Assembly (NCBI GenBank): GCA_021775455.1
Contig: JAJFHU010000023.1
Location: 1 to 64,000, forward strand
Length of the DNA stretch: 64,000 bases
DNA from: Hyphomicrobiales bacterium
GTDB lineage: Bacteria; Pseudomonadota; Alphaproteobacteria; Rhizobiales; Rhizobiaceae
Direction of reading: 5' to 3'
Part shown: piece by piece, positions 43,621-52,115 of the stretch
Layout: each line of letters starts with the position of its first letter
How positions within the stretch are numbered: the stretch's first letter is position 1
The notes under the pieces: model-generated
Seen by the model: the letters and a program-made list of their open reading frames with translations, nothing else
Databases searched by the model: none
Told to the model about the DNA's origin: nothing
Translations under genes and position numbers: made by a program

Positions 43621-45028
43621 TTGAAGTAGTAGTCCAATCGAAATGGTTGGCAATTCGATCAACCAAGCGTTTGGCAACATCTTCCTTGCTCATTTGCGGC
43701 CAGGTTTCAACTCCGGATGCTGACAGCAACTTGATGGAATTTTGATTACCACCCATAACGCCAAAATCTGCTGACACATCATTTGCCAATATCCAGTCGG
43801 CCTTTTTGCGTTCCAGTTTGGTTTTCGCATGTTCCTCGATGTTTTCAGTCTCAGCAGCAAAGCCAATTAACAGGTCCGGGCGATTTTCATGATGCCCCAA
43901 TCCTTTTAGAATGTCAGGGTTTTCAGTGAGCTTCAGGGAAGTTGGCCCCTTGCCGCCATCCTTTTTTATCTTTTCGTCGGCCTCGTCTGTGCTACGCCAA
44001 TCAGCAACGGCTGCAACCATTACCGCAATCTTCGCTGGCAATGCTGTTTCCACCATCTGCTGCATTTCGCGCGCAGTCTCAACATGGATTGTTTCAACAT
44101 GGGACGGATCGGGCAGATTAACCGGGCCGGAAACGAGAATAACTTCAGCGCCAGCCCTGCCCAGTGCTTCTGCAATTGCATGGCCCTGCTTTCCTGAGGA
44201 GCGGTTGGCAATGTAGCGAACCGGGTCAATCGGTTCGTGGGTGGGGCCAGAAGTTACAATGGCTCTCATTCCTGCCAATGGCTTGGGCGATGTGTCCAAC
44301 AAATTTTCAATGGAACGGATTATTTCATAAGGCTCCGCCATCCGGCCCTTGCCGGATTCTCCCGATTCTGCCATCTCCCCAACCGCTGGCCCGACAAGCA
44401 AAACTCCATCGCGTTCAAGCGTCTTGCGGTTTCGCCGCGTTGCCGGGTGGGACCACATTCTGGGATTCATGGCAGGAGCGACTAATATCGGTTTGTCGGT
44501 CGCCATAAGGACAGTCGAAGCAAGATCGTCTGCATGTCCGTTTGCCATTTTGGCCATCAAGTCTGCTGTTGCAGGTGCAACAACAATCAGGTCTGCTTCA
44601 CGGGAAAGTCGAATGTGGCCAATATCATGTTCAGCCTCTCGGTCGAATAAGTTTGCAAAAACCTTGTCATGATTGAGTGCCTCGATGGAAAGCGGTGTAA
44701 CAAATTCTTTTGCTGCATTTGTCATCACCACGCGTGCAGAGATGCCACGCTCTTTCAGGCGGCGGATTAAATCAAGGCACTTATAAGCAGCAATCCCGCC
44801 GCCGATAATCAGAAGAATCTTCTTCCCACCCGCCTCCGTGTTCATACTGGTTGCAGATCGGGATGAACTGGCATCATCAAATGAAACAATATGCTTCGGT
44901 GCTGGCACTTCGGCCGCCGCCAGTAATAATCGCGCTTCCTCCTCCATGGATCGTCCATTACGGGCAGCGCGTTCCCGCAGTGCCTGCTTGACGCTATTAT
45001 TCAGATTTCGGACGGTAATACTTGGCAT
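43616..45028 (-). CDS. coaBC: CoaBC with an N-terminal FitA-like RHH domain
   Basis: 470 residues. The first ~42 (MPSITVRNLNNSVKQALRER and SMEEEARLLLAAAE) match the FitA-type ribbon-helix-helix antitoxin fold. After a linker, CoaC begins at ~69 (KKILLIIGGGIAAYKCLDLI) with catalytic His in DIGHIRLS and LVAPAMNPRMW; CoaB (GMRAIVTSGPTHEPIDPVRY, NRSSGKQGHAIAEA) follows. It makes 4'-phosphopantetheine in coenzyme A synthesis. The Cys in the substrate flap of the E. coli enzyme (ACGDIG) is replaced here (AESGES). No stop or convincing internal RBS separates the RHH part, though Met61 could start a CoaBC alone. Confidence 0.9.
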   Translation of the reverse strand: MPSITVRNLNNSVKQALRERAARNGRSMEEEARLLLAAAEVPAPKHIVSFDDASSSRSATSMNTEAGGKKILLIIGGGIAAYKCLDLIRRLKERGISARVVMTNAAKEFVTPLSIEALNHDKVFANLFDREAEHDIGHIRLSREADLIVVAPATADLMAKMANGHADDLASTVLMATDKPILVAPAMNPRMWSHPATRRNRKTLERDGVLLVGPAVGEMAESGESGKGRMAEPYEIIRSIENLLDTSPKPLAGMRAIVTSGPTHEPIDPVRYIANRSSGKQGHAIAEALGRAGAEVILVSGPVNLPDPSHVETIHVETAREMQQMVETALPAKIAVMVAAVADWRSTDEADEKIKKDGGKGPTSLKLTENPDILKGLGHHENRPDLLIGFAAETENIEEHAKTKLERKKADWILANDVSADFGVMGGNQNSIKLLSASGVETWPQMSKEDVAKRLVDRIANHFDWTTTSI

Positions 45029-45092
45029 GTTCCAAATCTAGGGAATGACTGCAATGATTGCAATCAATTTTGCCCATTCGATAGCAATGATG

Positions 45093-45305
45093 TCATTTAC
45101 GATTGTGCATGCGATGGTGCAGACGTTCAATAATATTGCTGGCTGTTTTTTCAAAAAGGCCAGGAACAATCGCGTGTACCAAAGCGGCAAACCCCGCGCA
45201 TAAGAGCAATCCAGCAAATTTCCCGGCAAAAACAAGATGTTCAAAGTAATTCTCATCGACAGATTTCGGGTGATTGATGAATAGTTTCTCGAAAGTTCCC
45301 TGCAT
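45093..45305 (-). CDS. Small DUF6356-like membrane protein
   Basis: 70 residues from the ATG at 45305, which has GAGGGG upstream; the open frame above it (to 45410) is unlikely to be coding. INHPKSVDENYFEHLVFAGK and the helix LLLCAGFAALVHAIVPGLF followed by IIERLHHRMHNR match the DUF6356 pattern I recall. One membrane helix; the function is unknown. It is divergent from the Lrp-type regulator. Confidence 0.7.
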   Translation of the reverse strand: MQGTFEKLFINHPKSVDENYFEHLVFAGKFAGLLLCAGFAALVHAIVPGLFEKTASNIIERLHHRMHNRK

Positions 45306-45411
45306 GATTTTCCCCTCTTTGGTGATGTCGTTGAACAATATCATTGCGAATATGAAAAAAAATCCGTAAAAATTGCACTTATAGAAAGTATTGTGAGATA
45401 ATATCCACATT

Positions 45412-45873
45412 ATGACTAAAAACTTAGATGAAACAGATCGTCGAATTTTGTCCCGGTTGCAGCTGGATGCTTCGTTAAGTATCGATGAGCTGGCTGAAAA
45501 GGTTCATCTGTCACGCAATGCCTGTTGGCGCCGTGTGAAGCGCATGGAGCAGGATCGTGTAATTCGGCGGAAGGTCGCCCTGGTTGATCCAGCTGCAGTG
45601 AATCTTGAGTTGTCTGTATTTGTACTTATCCGGGCGAACAGTCATGAACCGGGCTGGCTTGGTAAGTTCAAGAGCGCGGTCACTTCAATGCCTGAAATTG
45701 TTGGTGCGCACAGAATGAGCGGTGAACTTGATTATGTGCTTCGGGTGCGGGTTGCTGATGTTAAGGCATATGACGCATTTTATCAGCGTTTGATTGAAAA
45801 GGTTGAGATAGGGGATGTGTCGGCGAGTTTTGTCATGGAGGATTTAAAGGACACAACCGCTTTACCCGTTTGA
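45412..45873 (+). CDS. Lrp/AsnC-family transcriptional regulator
   Basis: 153 residues. The N-terminal helix-turn-helix is DETDRRILSRLQLDASLSID to LSRNACWRRVKRME. The C-terminal RAM domain binds amino acids (GAHRMSGELDYVLRVRVAD). Such proteins form octamers and regulate amino acid metabolism; its targets are not evident. The divergent DUF6356-like gene is a candidate. Confidence 0.9.
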   Translation: MTKNLDETDRRILSRLQLDASLSIDELAEKVHLSRNACWRRVKRMEQDRVIRRKVALVDPAAVNLELSVFVLIRANSHEPGWLGKFKSAVTSMPEIVGAHRMSGELDYVLRVRVADVKAYDAFYQRLIEKVEIGDVSASFVMEDLKDTTALPV

Positions 45874-45884
45874 AAATTAGCTGC

Positions 45885-46427
45885 TTACTTTACTTCGATG
45901 AAAAACGCCGACCAGACCCATTTGGCTTCTTCTTCGTCTGATGCTTTGCGACCTTCAATACCATAGACAAGCCAGGTTGGTCCCCGACCGCCAATTGCCA
46001 ACGGTTTGTCATTCGCACTGATAGCCAGCACCCATTCATGGGCAGCAATTTCATTGGTTGATATCTCCAGTTCATAACCATCCAGTGCAGTGACGGAGAT
46101 ACTCTTGCCAGTTGCCCCAGCTAGCGACAGGACATCGTCAAGTTTTGGCCCCTTAAGCTCGACAGAGTCAGGCCATTTATCTGCATCGACGGTAATTGAA
46201 ACTTGAGGGAGTGATTGAAGAAGATATCTGTCTAGCGAAAATGCCCTTTCGAATTCTTTCCCATGATACACGTGAAACGCATCTCCAAATTCATTCCTGG
46301 GACCACGGTTTGTATTGGTGATGTTACCGGCGATGGTTACTTGAATAGCCCCTTGATCAGCATGAGCCGAGAAGGGGCCAGAGAATGCCACAAGAATTGC
46401 GATTGCTGGTATCAGATTTTTCAGCAT
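45885..46427 (-). CDS. Exported molybdopterin-oxidoreductase-like fold protein
   Basis: About 180 residues from the ATG at 46427. A Sec signal peptide (MLKNLIPAIAILVAFSGPFS, cleavage near AHA) is followed by a domain with VTIAGNITNTNRGP, WPDSVELKGPKLDDVLSLAG and IGGRGPTWLVYGIE, resembling small periplasmic proteins with the sulfite-oxidase-type Moco fold. No cofactor-binding Cys is seen, so catalysis is doubtful. It starts two bases after the MltB stop and is co-transcribed with it. Confidence 0.65.
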   Translation of the reverse strand: MLKNLIPAIAILVAFSGPFSAHADQGAIQVTIAGNITNTNRGPRNEFGDAFHVYHGKEFERAFSLDRYLLQSLPQVSITVDADKWPDSVELKGPKLDDVLSLAGATGKSISVTALDGYELEISTNEIAAHEWVLAISANDKPLAIGGRGPTWLVYGIEGRKASDEEEAKWVWSAFFIEVK

Positions 46428-46429
46428 TT

Positions 46430-47692
46430 TTATCCACTCAGTCGATCGACCAGCGCCTTGCTTGGAAAGCACGTTGGCTGCGATCCATTCTTTTCTTGCC
46501 ATAATCCAATAGAGCGTCGAGTTTTGAATCCTGCAAGTCCATCTGCACCTCCCACATCATGACCTTCACGAATGAGGCGCTCCTGAATTTTCATTACGTT
46601 TCTGCGGGTAAGGCCGGTAACTTCTTGCCACTTGGCTACAAAGGGCTTGTTTGCCCATTGAATGCGATCCGCCACATTGCCCACGAACAGGGCGTATAGA
46701 TCAGAATTGTTGTATTGCTTGATGACATAGAAATTTGGCGTCGCCAGAAACATGGGCCCACTGCGTCCCGCAGGAAGTAGGATTGCAGTTTTTTTCTGAA
46801 GTTCGGTAGCAGGAAATTCCTTGCCTGAAATGCGGGTGATACCGGTGTCTGCCCATTGGGAAATCTTCCGCATCTGATCAGGCCCCTCAAGAGCACAGGA
46901 AACATATTCAGGTATGGCGGCTTCAAATCCCCAATCGCGATTCGCATCCCAACCAAACTTGCTGAGATAATTGGCAATGGAAGCAAGGGTATCTGGAACA
47001 GACGTCCAAATGTCGCGTTTTCCATCACCATCAAAATCAACTGCATACTCAAGATAGCTGGATGGGAGAAATTGCGGTTGCCCCATTGCTCCCGCCCAAG
47101 AAGACTTCATCGATTCGGGATTTGCATATCCTTTTTGAACAATCTGCAAGCCAGCGAGGACTTCTTTTCGAAACAAATCTTTTCGCGTTGACATGAATGC
47201 CTTGGTGCCGAGAACTTCAAAGGATCTGTGGGGAATTGAAACCCTGCCAAAAGCCGATTCACGTCCCCAGATAGCAAGGAGAATACGACCAGGAACGCCA
47301 TATACCTTTTCAATCCGCGCAATCAGGTTCTCATGTTTCTTTGCAAATTTCCGCCCCTGGCTCACAACCGGAGCGATATTGTTCTCATTGAAGTATAGGC
47401 CGGGGCTTTTGAATTCTGCCTGCGTCTGAGGGCGGGAAGGCTTTGCTTTAGCGCCGGGTGGCACGAGATCTGGTAGTTTCCAATTCAGCGAAACACCGGA
47501 AAAAGCAGCTTTGAAAATTTTAGCCGAAACTCCGTTCTTTCGGGCCTCCGGCCATAAATCCTCTGCCAGCCATTTTTGGAACTGCCCTTCGATATCCTGT
47601 TTGTCGAGCGCAGATGCCGGACATGTCATGACGCTGACAATTACTGGCAGTAGAATAGCTGTAATGATTCTCCGGAAAATCAACATCGGCAA
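46430..47692 (-). CDS. MltB-type lytic murein transglycosylase
   Basis: 420 residues. A signal peptide (IITAILLPVIVSVMTCPASA) precedes an SLT_2 domain with catalytic Glu in LLAIWGRESAFG, plus SSWAGAMGQPQFLPSSYLEY and the DFDGDGKRDIW loop. A C-terminal peptidoglycan-binding module ends the protein (RRNVMKIQERLIREGHDVGG). It cuts glycan strands in the periplasm. It is divergent from the ArsR gene; 47693-47814 is their shared control region. Confidence 0.92.
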   Translation of the reverse strand: MPMLIFRRIITAILLPVIVSVMTCPASALDKQDIEGQFQKWLAEDLWPEARKNGVSAKIFKAAFSGVSLNWKLPDLVPPGAKAKPSRPQTQAEFKSPGLYFNENNIAPVVSQGRKFAKKHENLIARIEKVYGVPGRILLAIWGRESAFGRVSIPHRSFEVLGTKAFMSTRKDLFRKEVLAGLQIVQKGYANPESMKSSWAGAMGQPQFLPSSYLEYAVDFDGDGKRDIWTSVPDTLASIANYLSKFGWDANRDWGFEAAIPEYVSCALEGPDQMRKISQWADTGITRISGKEFPATELQKKTAILLPAGRSGPMFLATPNFYVIKQYNNSDLYALFVGNVADRIQWANKPFVAKWQEVTGLTRRNVMKIQERLIREGHDVGGADGLAGFKTRRSIGLWQEKNGSQPTCFPSKALVDRLSG

Positions 47693-47754
47693 CGTACTCT
47701 CGAATCGCTGAATTCGCTTTCGAGCCTATCGTTTGGCGGTTGAAATTGGAACGC

Positions 47755-47793
47755 TTGACAATCATATAATTAACAAATATGTTAATTAACATA
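47755..47793 (+). promoter_or_regulatory. Promoter and ArsR operator of the arsR-SRPBCC-YCII operon
   Basis: TTGACA (47755-47760), a 17-bp spacer and TATGTT (47778-47783) form the promoter. The -10 box lies inside a perfect 16-bp palindrome (47778-47793, core ATGTTAATTAACAT), a natural site for the ArsR dimer encoded 22 bp downstream. Autorepression is inferred. Confidence 0.7.
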
Positions 47794-47814
47794 ATACAGA
47801 AATAAGGATATCGG

Positions 47815-48141
47815 ATGTCAAATCTACCAGCAACCTTTGCCGCTTTGGGTGATCCTACCCGTTTTGCAATTGTTGAACGGCTCCTCAAAGAGGGAGAACT
47901 AAATGCGGGTAGTGTTCAACAGGACATGTCGATATCGGCGCCTGCCGTTTCCCGACATCTCAAGGTGTTGCGCAAGGCGGGGGTAATCGAACAACGCATC
48001 CGGGGTCAGCAACGCCTTTATTCGGTTCGACCTGAAGCAGTTCAGGGAATTAGTGCGTGGACCATGAGTCACCGTGAATTTTGGCAGGCAAGCCTTGATC
48101 GTCTGGAAATGGCCTTACAACAGGAGATGAAAAGAAAATGA
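47815..48141 (+). CDS. ArsR-family repressor
   Basis: 108 residues of a winged helix (FAALGDPTRFAIVERLLKEG, SISAPAVSRHLKVLRKAGVI, RGQQRLYSV). No metal-binding Cys pair is visible, as expected for the group that pairs with SRPBCC/AHSA1 genes. Overlaps the next gene by 4 bp. Confidence 0.9.
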   Translation: MSNLPATFAALGDPTRFAIVERLLKEGELNAGSVQQDMSISAPAVSRHLKVLRKAGVIEQRIRGQQRLYSVRPEAVQGISAWTMSHREFWQASLDRLEMALQQEMKRK

Positions 48142-48569
48142 CCGATTTGACACTTGAACGAACCTTCGCCGCCGACCCGAAAACGGTGTTCGATTTCGTT
48201 ACCAAGACCGAGAACTTGCTCAAATGGTGGGGACCAGAAGGCATGACGGTTCCAGAGCACGAACTTGATTTCTCAAAGCCGGGCCCTTGGTCATCAGTCA
48301 TGGCCAATGCAGAGGGTGGCCGCTACAAGGTGACGGGTGAGGTGCTGGCAGTGGATCCGCCAAACTCTGTGGAATTCAGTTGGGCCTGGCACGATGAGGC
48401 TGATGTACGTGGTCATGAAAGTCTTGTGCGATTTGAAGTAAAAAGTGACGGTTCCAATGGGACTCATTTTAGTGTGATTCACGCCGGCCTGACTGATGAA
48501 GAAAGTGCAGAAAATCATAATCAGGGTTGGACCTCAGCTCTTCGAAAACTAGAGCGCCTGGCCGCCTGA
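48138..48569 (+). CDS. SRPBCC/AHSA1-domain protein
   Basis: 143 residues of the START-like fold: LERTFAADPKTVFDFVTKTE, LLKWWGPEGMTVPEHELDF and NHNQGWTSALRKLERL. These proteins bind hydrophobic ligands in a cavity and are very often encoded next to an ArsR regulator and a YCII protein, as here. Ligand unknown. Confidence 0.88.
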   Translation: MTDLTLERTFAADPKTVFDFVTKTENLLKWWGPEGMTVPEHELDFSKPGPWSSVMANAEGGRYKVTGEVLAVDPPNSVEFSWAWHDEADVRGHESLVRFEVKSDGSNGTHFSVIHAGLTDEESAENHNQGWTSALRKLERLAA

Positions 48570-48592
48570 CAATTAAAACCAAGGAGAAGAAA

Positions 48593-48910
48593 ATGCCTAA
48601 ATATGTATTTGCCTATCACGGTGGCAAGATGCCGGAAACACCAGAAGAAGGTGCCAAGGAGATGGAAAAATGGAAAACCTGGTTTGCCTCGATGGGCAGC
48701 GCGGTTATCGATGGCGGAAATCCGGTTGGCAAGTCCACCACCGTTAGTGGATCAGGAGTTGTCGACAATGGCGGCAGTAATCCCTTGTCAGGTTACTCCC
48801 TGATTGAGGTACCCGATTTGAACGCAGCAATCAAAATTGCCAAGGGATGTCCCATTTGCAGCAATGATGGCAGTGTTGAAATTGCAGAAGCCATCGACAT
48901 GGAAATGTAA
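48593..48910 (+). CDS. YCII-related protein
   Basis: 105 residues from the ATG at 48593 (AAGGAGAAG upstream). KYVFAYHGGKMPETPEEGAK and GYSLIEVPDLNAAIKIAKGC are typical of the YCII/DGPF family of dimeric ferredoxin-like folds. The third gene of the ArsR operon. Role unknown. Confidence 0.85.
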   Translation: MPKYVFAYHGGKMPETPEEGAKEMEKWKTWFASMGSAVIDGGNPVGKSTTVSGSGVVDNGGSNPLSGYSLIEVPDLNAAIKIAKGCPICSNDGSVEIAEAIDMEM

Positions 48911-48916
48911 GCAATT

Positions 48917-49960
48917 CTAATAGGGTATTGGAAAATTCCGATACACGCCACCAATGTCGGACATGACCTCTTCACTGAGGTCAAGTTCGGCAGACTGTAG
49001 TGAATTTTCAAGTTGCGCAATCGAAGTCGCACCAAAAATTACAGAAGTCATAAACGGTCGGCTCCGGCAAAAAGCCAAAGCCATTTGGGTCGGATCCAGA
49101 CCATGTTTTTTGGCCACTCCCACATAAGTCTCCACCGCCGCTTCCGAAGTTGGATTGACGCGTCCAAACAGACCGGGTCTGATCTCACCTCTCGATCCTT
49201 CGGGAACAGCCCCGCCAATATATTTTCCGGTCAACATCCCGGCTGCCAGCGGTGAATAGGCCAACAGGCCCACTTCTTCGTGATGACTGAGTTCTGCCAT
49301 GTCCAGATCATAAGCACGGCAAAGCAGCGAATACTCATTTTGGATTGATGCAATCCTCGGCAGGCTTTTTTCAACTGCGATACGCAAGAACTGCGCGGCA
49401 CCCCAGGCACTCTCGTTCGACAATCCAATATGGCGAATTTTTCCCTCATTTACCAAATCATCCAGTGTCTCCAAAACCGATTCAATGTGCGCTAACGTTT
49501 CTGCGGTATCCTGATTGGTCGCATCAAAAGTCCACGACTGGCGAAAATGATAGGAACCACGATTTGGCCAATGCAGTTGATACAGATCGATATAGTCAGT
49601 TTGCAACCGCTTAAGGCTGCCCTCAATGGCAGATGTTATCGTGTCTGGCGACATCGGTATTCCATCGCGGACATTGGCATAACCTGAACCCGTTACCTTG
49701 GTGGCTACAATGACTTTGTCCCGCTTGGCGGAATTCGCAATCCAGGTGCCAATTATGCGCTCAGTGTCTCCTTGAGTTTCCTTTGAAAGAGGAGTTGTTG
49801 GATACATTTCTGCGGTATCAATAAAATTAATTCCATTATCGATTGCCAGATCAATTTGTTGATGGCCTTCGGCTTCAGTATTTTGCGTGCCCCAAGTCAT
49901 CGAGCCAAGACAAAGCTCGCTTACCTCAAGGCCGGTTCGGCCAAGTTCGTTGTACTTCAT
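48917..49960 (-). CDS. Aldo/keto reductase (Tas-like)
   Basis: 347 residues of an AKR barrel. The catalytic set is visible: NFIDTAEMYP (Asp, Tyr), DKVIVATKVTG (Lys) and YIDLYQLHWPN (His). EVGLLAYSPLAAGMLTGKY and SVIFGATSIAQLENSLQS line the NADPH site. It would reduce an aldehyde or ketone with NADPH. Convergent with the YCII gene, separated by 6 bp. Confidence 0.92.
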   Translation of the reverse strand: MKYNELGRTGLEVSELCLGSMTWGTQNTEAEGHQQIDLAIDNGINFIDTAEMYPTTPLSKETQGDTERIIGTWIANSAKRDKVIVATKVTGSGYANVRDGIPMSPDTITSAIEGSLKRLQTDYIDLYQLHWPNRGSYHFRQSWTFDATNQDTAETLAHIESVLETLDDLVNEGKIRHIGLSNESAWGAAQFLRIAVEKSLPRIASIQNEYSLLCRAYDLDMAELSHHEEVGLLAYSPLAAGMLTGKYIGGAVPEGSRGEIRPGLFGRVNPTSEAAVETYVGVAKKHGLDPTQMALAFCRSRPFMTSVIFGATSIAQLENSLQSAELDLSEEVMSDIGGVYRNFPIPY

Positions 49961-49984
49961 TAAATTCCCCAGTGAGTGTTATTG

Positions 49985-50524
49985 TCAGGCGGCAAAACCG
50001 TCAGAGGGCCGTGTCATAGCGTAGAAATTCTCCATGGTGAATTCTACTTTCTCACCACTATCCCAATCAAAGAGCGATCGCTTAACCTGCATCAGTGGCT
50101 CTTCATAAATATGGAGCGCATAGCTGGGTTTATCTCCATCAGCCGTGACTGCATGAATTCCATCCGGACCCAATGTCAGGATTTCTCCCGAATGAACCAC
50201 TTTTGTCTTGATGTGCTTCAGTTCGTTGTTTTCTCGGCGATACATTATGTTTTTTTCACCGCCACTGAGAACACCAATATGAACCGTCATCTTGTGTTCG
50301 TGCGGTGGCATGACGACATCCGGATTAAACCGGCAGAACCACAGCGACAGTGAATCATCCTCGTAAAGCATGATTTCTTCTTCATCGCCGAGGGATATGG
50401 CACCTATGACCGAGCCTGGATCCGCCAACGTCTCTTCCAGAAGTTTTCTCAGTGCCTTTGTCGGTTGAGGAATTTTTGCAACTTCGCAAGCAGCTTGAAT
50501 GTACATTTCTTTTGAAAAACTCAT
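49985..50524 (-). CDS. Cupin protein, cysteine-dioxygenase-like
   Basis: 179 residues. A cupin barrel carries PPHEHKMTVHIGVLSGGEKN with His residues suited to one iron, and a later His in GPDGIHAVTADG. The layout recalls cysteine dioxygenase type I and related thiol dioxygenases. No substrate can be assigned. It lies 12 bp after ubiB in the same direction. Confidence 0.75.
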   Translation of the reverse strand: MSFSKEMYIQAACEVAKIPQPTKALRKLLEETLADPGSVIGAISLGDEEEIMLYEDDSLSLWFCRFNPDVVMPPHEHKMTVHIGVLSGGEKNIMYRRENNELKHIKTKVVHSGEILTLGPDGIHAVTADGDKPSYALHIYEEPLMQVKRSLFDWDSGEKVEFTMENFYAMTRPSDGFAA

Positions 50525-50536
50525 TGCGACACCTTC

Positions 50537-52105
50537 CTATGAACCCCAAAAAGTCCAATACACTCCCAAGAGTGCAATTACCCACAAAGCGGCATGCCCC
50601 CAGCGACTGCGGTGAGCTTCGGCCCGGCCTATCGCATCAGTTGTTGCCTCGTCAAGGCGTATTCCATCTTGTGTCATGCGGGCCATTTCTGCGGAGAGTT
50701 TTTCAGCCCTTTCTGCCATTTGCGGCAGTTTGTGTGCAAGTTGGCGAACAGCATCAAACCCTTCCTTGGCGTCTTCCATCATGCCGGCAGGACCGAGATT
50801 GCGGGTAATCCAGTCAGCAACAACCGGTTCTGCCGTACTCCACATGTTGAAGGAAGGATCAAGTGTTCGTGCAACGCCTTCAACTACCACCATCGTTTTT
50901 TGCAGTAACAAGAGTTCCGGCCGGGTCTCCATGTCAAACAATTCAGTAATTTCAAACAGCAACGTCAACAGCTTCGCCATGGAAATTGTTTCTGATGACT
51001 GGCCGTGAATTGGCTCACCAATTGCCCGAATGGCCTGCGCAAAACTCTCAACACTGTGATGATGCGGCACATAACCAGCATCAAAGTGTACCTGAGCAAC
51101 GCGCATATAATCCTGCTTGATGAATCCGTACAGAATTTCAGCAAGAAAGCGTCGTTCCTTTTTTCCAAGACGGCCCATGATACCGAGATCAACCGCCGTA
51201 ATGACGCCCTCTTTGGTGACAAACAAATTGCCCGGATGCATGTCTGCGTGAAAAAATCCATCTCGAAGTGTATGGCGCAAAAACGATTGAATTAAATCGG
51301 CACCAAGTTTCTCCAGATTAAAGCCTGCTTCTTGTAGCCCATCAACGTCTGAAAGTTTGAATCCCTCCACCCAGTCCATGGTGATGCAATCACGTCCGGT
51401 GAGTTCCCAGTTTACATTGGGAACGGCAAATCCCTCATCTTCCTTTATGTTTTCACCCATCTCCGACAGGGCGGCGGCCTCAAGTCGCAAATCCATTTCG
51501 ATCTTTGCCGATTGTGCCAGCATGTCGACTACAGCAACCGGCTTTAGACGCCTTGCATCCTCGATAAAGCGTTCTTGCAACCGTGCTGCGGTGTAGAAGG
51601 TATCCAAATCTCTTTTGAACCGGCTCCGAACCCCTGGCCGGATAACTTTTACTGCTACGGTTTCACCGCTGTCGGCCAGATTAGCCAAGTGTACCTGTGC
51701 AACAGAAGCAGCAGCCACGGGTTCCGAAAAATTCAGGTAAATATCGTCTACTGCTCGCCCCAGAGATTTTTCGATTGCCTCTTTCGCTGCTTCAACACTG
51801 AATGGTTCCATTCGATCATGCAATAATTCAAGATCGCGAGCGATATCTTGCCCAATTACATCTGGTCGCGTCGCCAAAAATTGGCCGAGTTTCACCCAGC
51901 TTGGACCCAAACGATTCAATGCAAGGGAAAGACGCTCGGATCGTTCCCTCGATTTTGATTGTCGGCGTGCAATTAGGCCTGCAAATCGATGGGCAAATCT
52001 GGCGACCCGAGGCATATCCTCAGAAGGAAGCGCTGAAACAACACCCTCACGCGCCAGTACATAACCCGCATGGGCAAGGGAAAAAAATGCAGAAACCGTT
52101 CCCAT
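50537..52105 (-). CDS. ubiB: Ubiquinone biosynthesis kinase-like protein UbiB
   Basis: 522 residues of the ABC1/ADCK family. LGPSWVKLGQFLATRPDVIG is the KxGQ signature region, VAAASVAQVHLANL the Ala-rich loop, and HADMHPGNLFV the catalytic-loop motif. One or two C-terminal membrane helices (HAALWVIALLGVYWTFWG). It supports ubiquinone synthesis at the membrane. Lies 10 bp after ubiE. Confidence 0.95.
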   Translation of the reverse strand: MGTVSAFFSLAHAGYVLAREGVVSALPSEDMPRVARFAHRFAGLIARRQSKSRERSERLSLALNRLGPSWVKLGQFLATRPDVIGQDIARDLELLHDRMEPFSVEAAKEAIEKSLGRAVDDIYLNFSEPVAAASVAQVHLANLADSGETVAVKVIRPGVRSRFKRDLDTFYTAARLQERFIEDARRLKPVAVVDMLAQSAKIEMDLRLEAAALSEMGENIKEDEGFAVPNVNWELTGRDCITMDWVEGFKLSDVDGLQEAGFNLEKLGADLIQSFLRHTLRDGFFHADMHPGNLFVTKEGVITAVDLGIMGRLGKKERRFLAEILYGFIKQDYMRVAQVHFDAGYVPHHHSVESFAQAIRAIGEPIHGQSSETISMAKLLTLLFEITELFDMETRPELLLLQKTMVVVEGVARTLDPSFNMWSTAEPVVADWITRNLGPAGMMEDAKEGFDAVRQLAHKLPQMAERAEKLSAEMARMTQDGIRLDEATTDAIGRAEAHRSRWGHAALWVIALLGVYWTFWGS

Positions 52106-52115
52106 GCGCTACCGC

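Noticed and set aside
43518-43637. Upstream extension of the RAMA-like gene with a run of leucines
   Set aside because: The leucines come from translating the TAG/TAA microsatellite; the ATG at 43517 has a proper ribosome site and matches the start of the conserved domain.
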